NCBI GenBank assembly: GCA_944381435.1
Contig: CALWLD010000002.1
Span: 141,748 to 205,747 of the forward strand
Direction of reading: 5' to 3'
From: an uncultured Clostridia bacterium
GTDB taxonomy: Bacteria; Bacillota; Clostridia; Lachnospirales; CAG-274
Length of the DNA stretch: 64,000 nucleotides
Shown here in pieces: positions 63,576 through 64,000 of this stretch; position 1 is the stretch's first letter; each line of letters opens with the position of its first letter. The position numbers and the translations under genes were made by a program. Below the pieces are notes generated by a model. That model saw only the letters and a program-made list of their open reading frames with translations, was not told where the DNA came from and did not search any database.

Positions 63576-64000
63576 TTAAAATTCTATTGTAAATTTTACA
63601 AAACTACCATATACTCCTTCTACTTTTACATACCATTTATTATTATCTATTATTTTTTTAGCAATAGATAACCCTAACCCATATCCTTCTATCTCTTTGT
63701 TTCTTGATGTATCGGCTCTATAAAATCTATCAAAAATATGATTTATATCTTCATTTTTTATACCAACACCTGTATTAAATATAGAAAGCTGTATTTTATT
63801 ATGCTTATTTATTAAAGTTACTTCTATAATATCATTTTTTCCAGAATATTTTATAGCATTATCTAAAAATATACGAATTAAAGTTGTTATATCATCTTCT
63901 AAACAAGGAATTATTATATTTGGTTGTATATTATATTTTAATGACTTATTTTTTTTATATATAATTCTTTCATAAACCAACACTGAATTTAATATTAAAT
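63576..64000 (-). CDS. Sensor histidine kinase, C-terminal part (partial)
   Basis: The reading frame is open through the window edge (codons LILNSV before GTG at 63983), so this is the 3' part of a longer gene; the GTG is not a start. The ATPase (HATPase_c) domain has N-box IRIFLDNAIKYS, G1 IFNTGVGI, F-box FDRFYRADTSR and G2 GYGLGLSIAKKII. Asn replaces the usual Asp in the DTGxGI motif. A response regulator would be expected upstream, outside the window. Confidence 0.93.
   Translation of the reverse strand, partial: LILNSVLVYERIIYKKNKSLKYNIQPNIIIPCLEDDITTLIRIFLDNAIKYSGKNDIIEVTLINKHNKIQLSIFNTGVGIKNEDINHIFDRFYRADTSRNKEIEGYGLGLSIAKKIIDNNKWYVKVEGVYGSFVKFTIEF

Overview
The window looks like chromosomal DNA of an AT-rich (roughly 27% G+C by eye), anaerobic, motile, endospore-forming member of the Clostridia. 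The evidence for sporulation is yabP-yabQ-divIC, a SpoVD-type penicillin-binding protein and an alpha/beta-type small acid-soluble spore protein. Anaerobic life is indicated by class III ribonucleotide reductase and an [FeFe] hydrogenase. Motility is suggested by a chemoreceptor and a YjfB protein. Several proteins (GH84 enzyme, DUF6762, DUF4358 lipoprotein, SprA-like protein) resemble Lachnospiraceae-type families, but the species cannot be fixed from the sequence alone.

Layout. 1-2.1 kb: lexA, a DnaQ-type exonuclease and a chloramphenicol-acetyltransferase-like gene in one transcription unit. 2.1-5.7 kb: a chemoreceptor, an unknown helical protein and a DUF1292 protein. 5.8-14.1 kb: a tight minus-strand operon miaB-ricA-mutS-mutL-(M50 pseudoprotease)-scpA-scpB, combining tRNA modification, mismatch repair and chromosome condensation. 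14.4-21.7 kb: DEAD-box helicase, a very large PAS/GGDEF/EAL protein coupled to proC, an S4-domain protein and HU. 21.8-25 kb: dUTPase, nrdG, nrdD. 25.2-25.4 kb: tRNA-Phe, tRNA-Gly(UCC), tRNA-Gly(GCC). 25.5-26.8 kb: an AT-rich gene desert followed by a dead IS200-like element. 26.9-32 kb: glycolysis operon pgk-tpiA-gpmI-eno without gap. 32.2-41.4 kb: housekeeping genes (tdk, ccdA-tlpA fusion, thioredoxin, tsaD, prfC, a Fur/PerR regulator) and a cytosolic-looking GH84 enzyme. 41.7-49.2 kb: hydrogenase, sporulation genes, a subtilase locus, ligA and a nonsense-broken acetyltransferase. 49.3-57.7 kb: accessory region bounded by two diverged copies of a dispersed repeat, holding a lipoprotein, LysR regulator, SASP, lone pilin plus YjfB, a GGDEF-EAL operon and a TPR protein. 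57.7-64 kb: ABC exporter with a TPR-type regulator, spoVD, a small HTH protein, a SLOG protein, a serine-recombinase remnant, and the C-terminal end of a histidine kinase running off the window.

The observations most worth a second look are: (1) a long hairpin that buries the yabP ribosome-binding site, with a sigma-E-like promoter positioned to start transcription inside its loop; (2) two copies of an undescribed ~160-bp repeat, each directly after a palindromic terminator between convergent genes; (3) a perfect TATACGTATA palindrome at three unlinked 5-prime regions, two with clear sigma-A promoters; (4) several decayed genes (IS200 TnpA with two stops, a GNAT with one stop, a frameshifted small membrane protein, a recombinase tail); and (5) an M50-family protein without its zinc-binding residues fixed in the scpAB operon. 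No CRISPR array, rRNA operon or intact prophage was seen.
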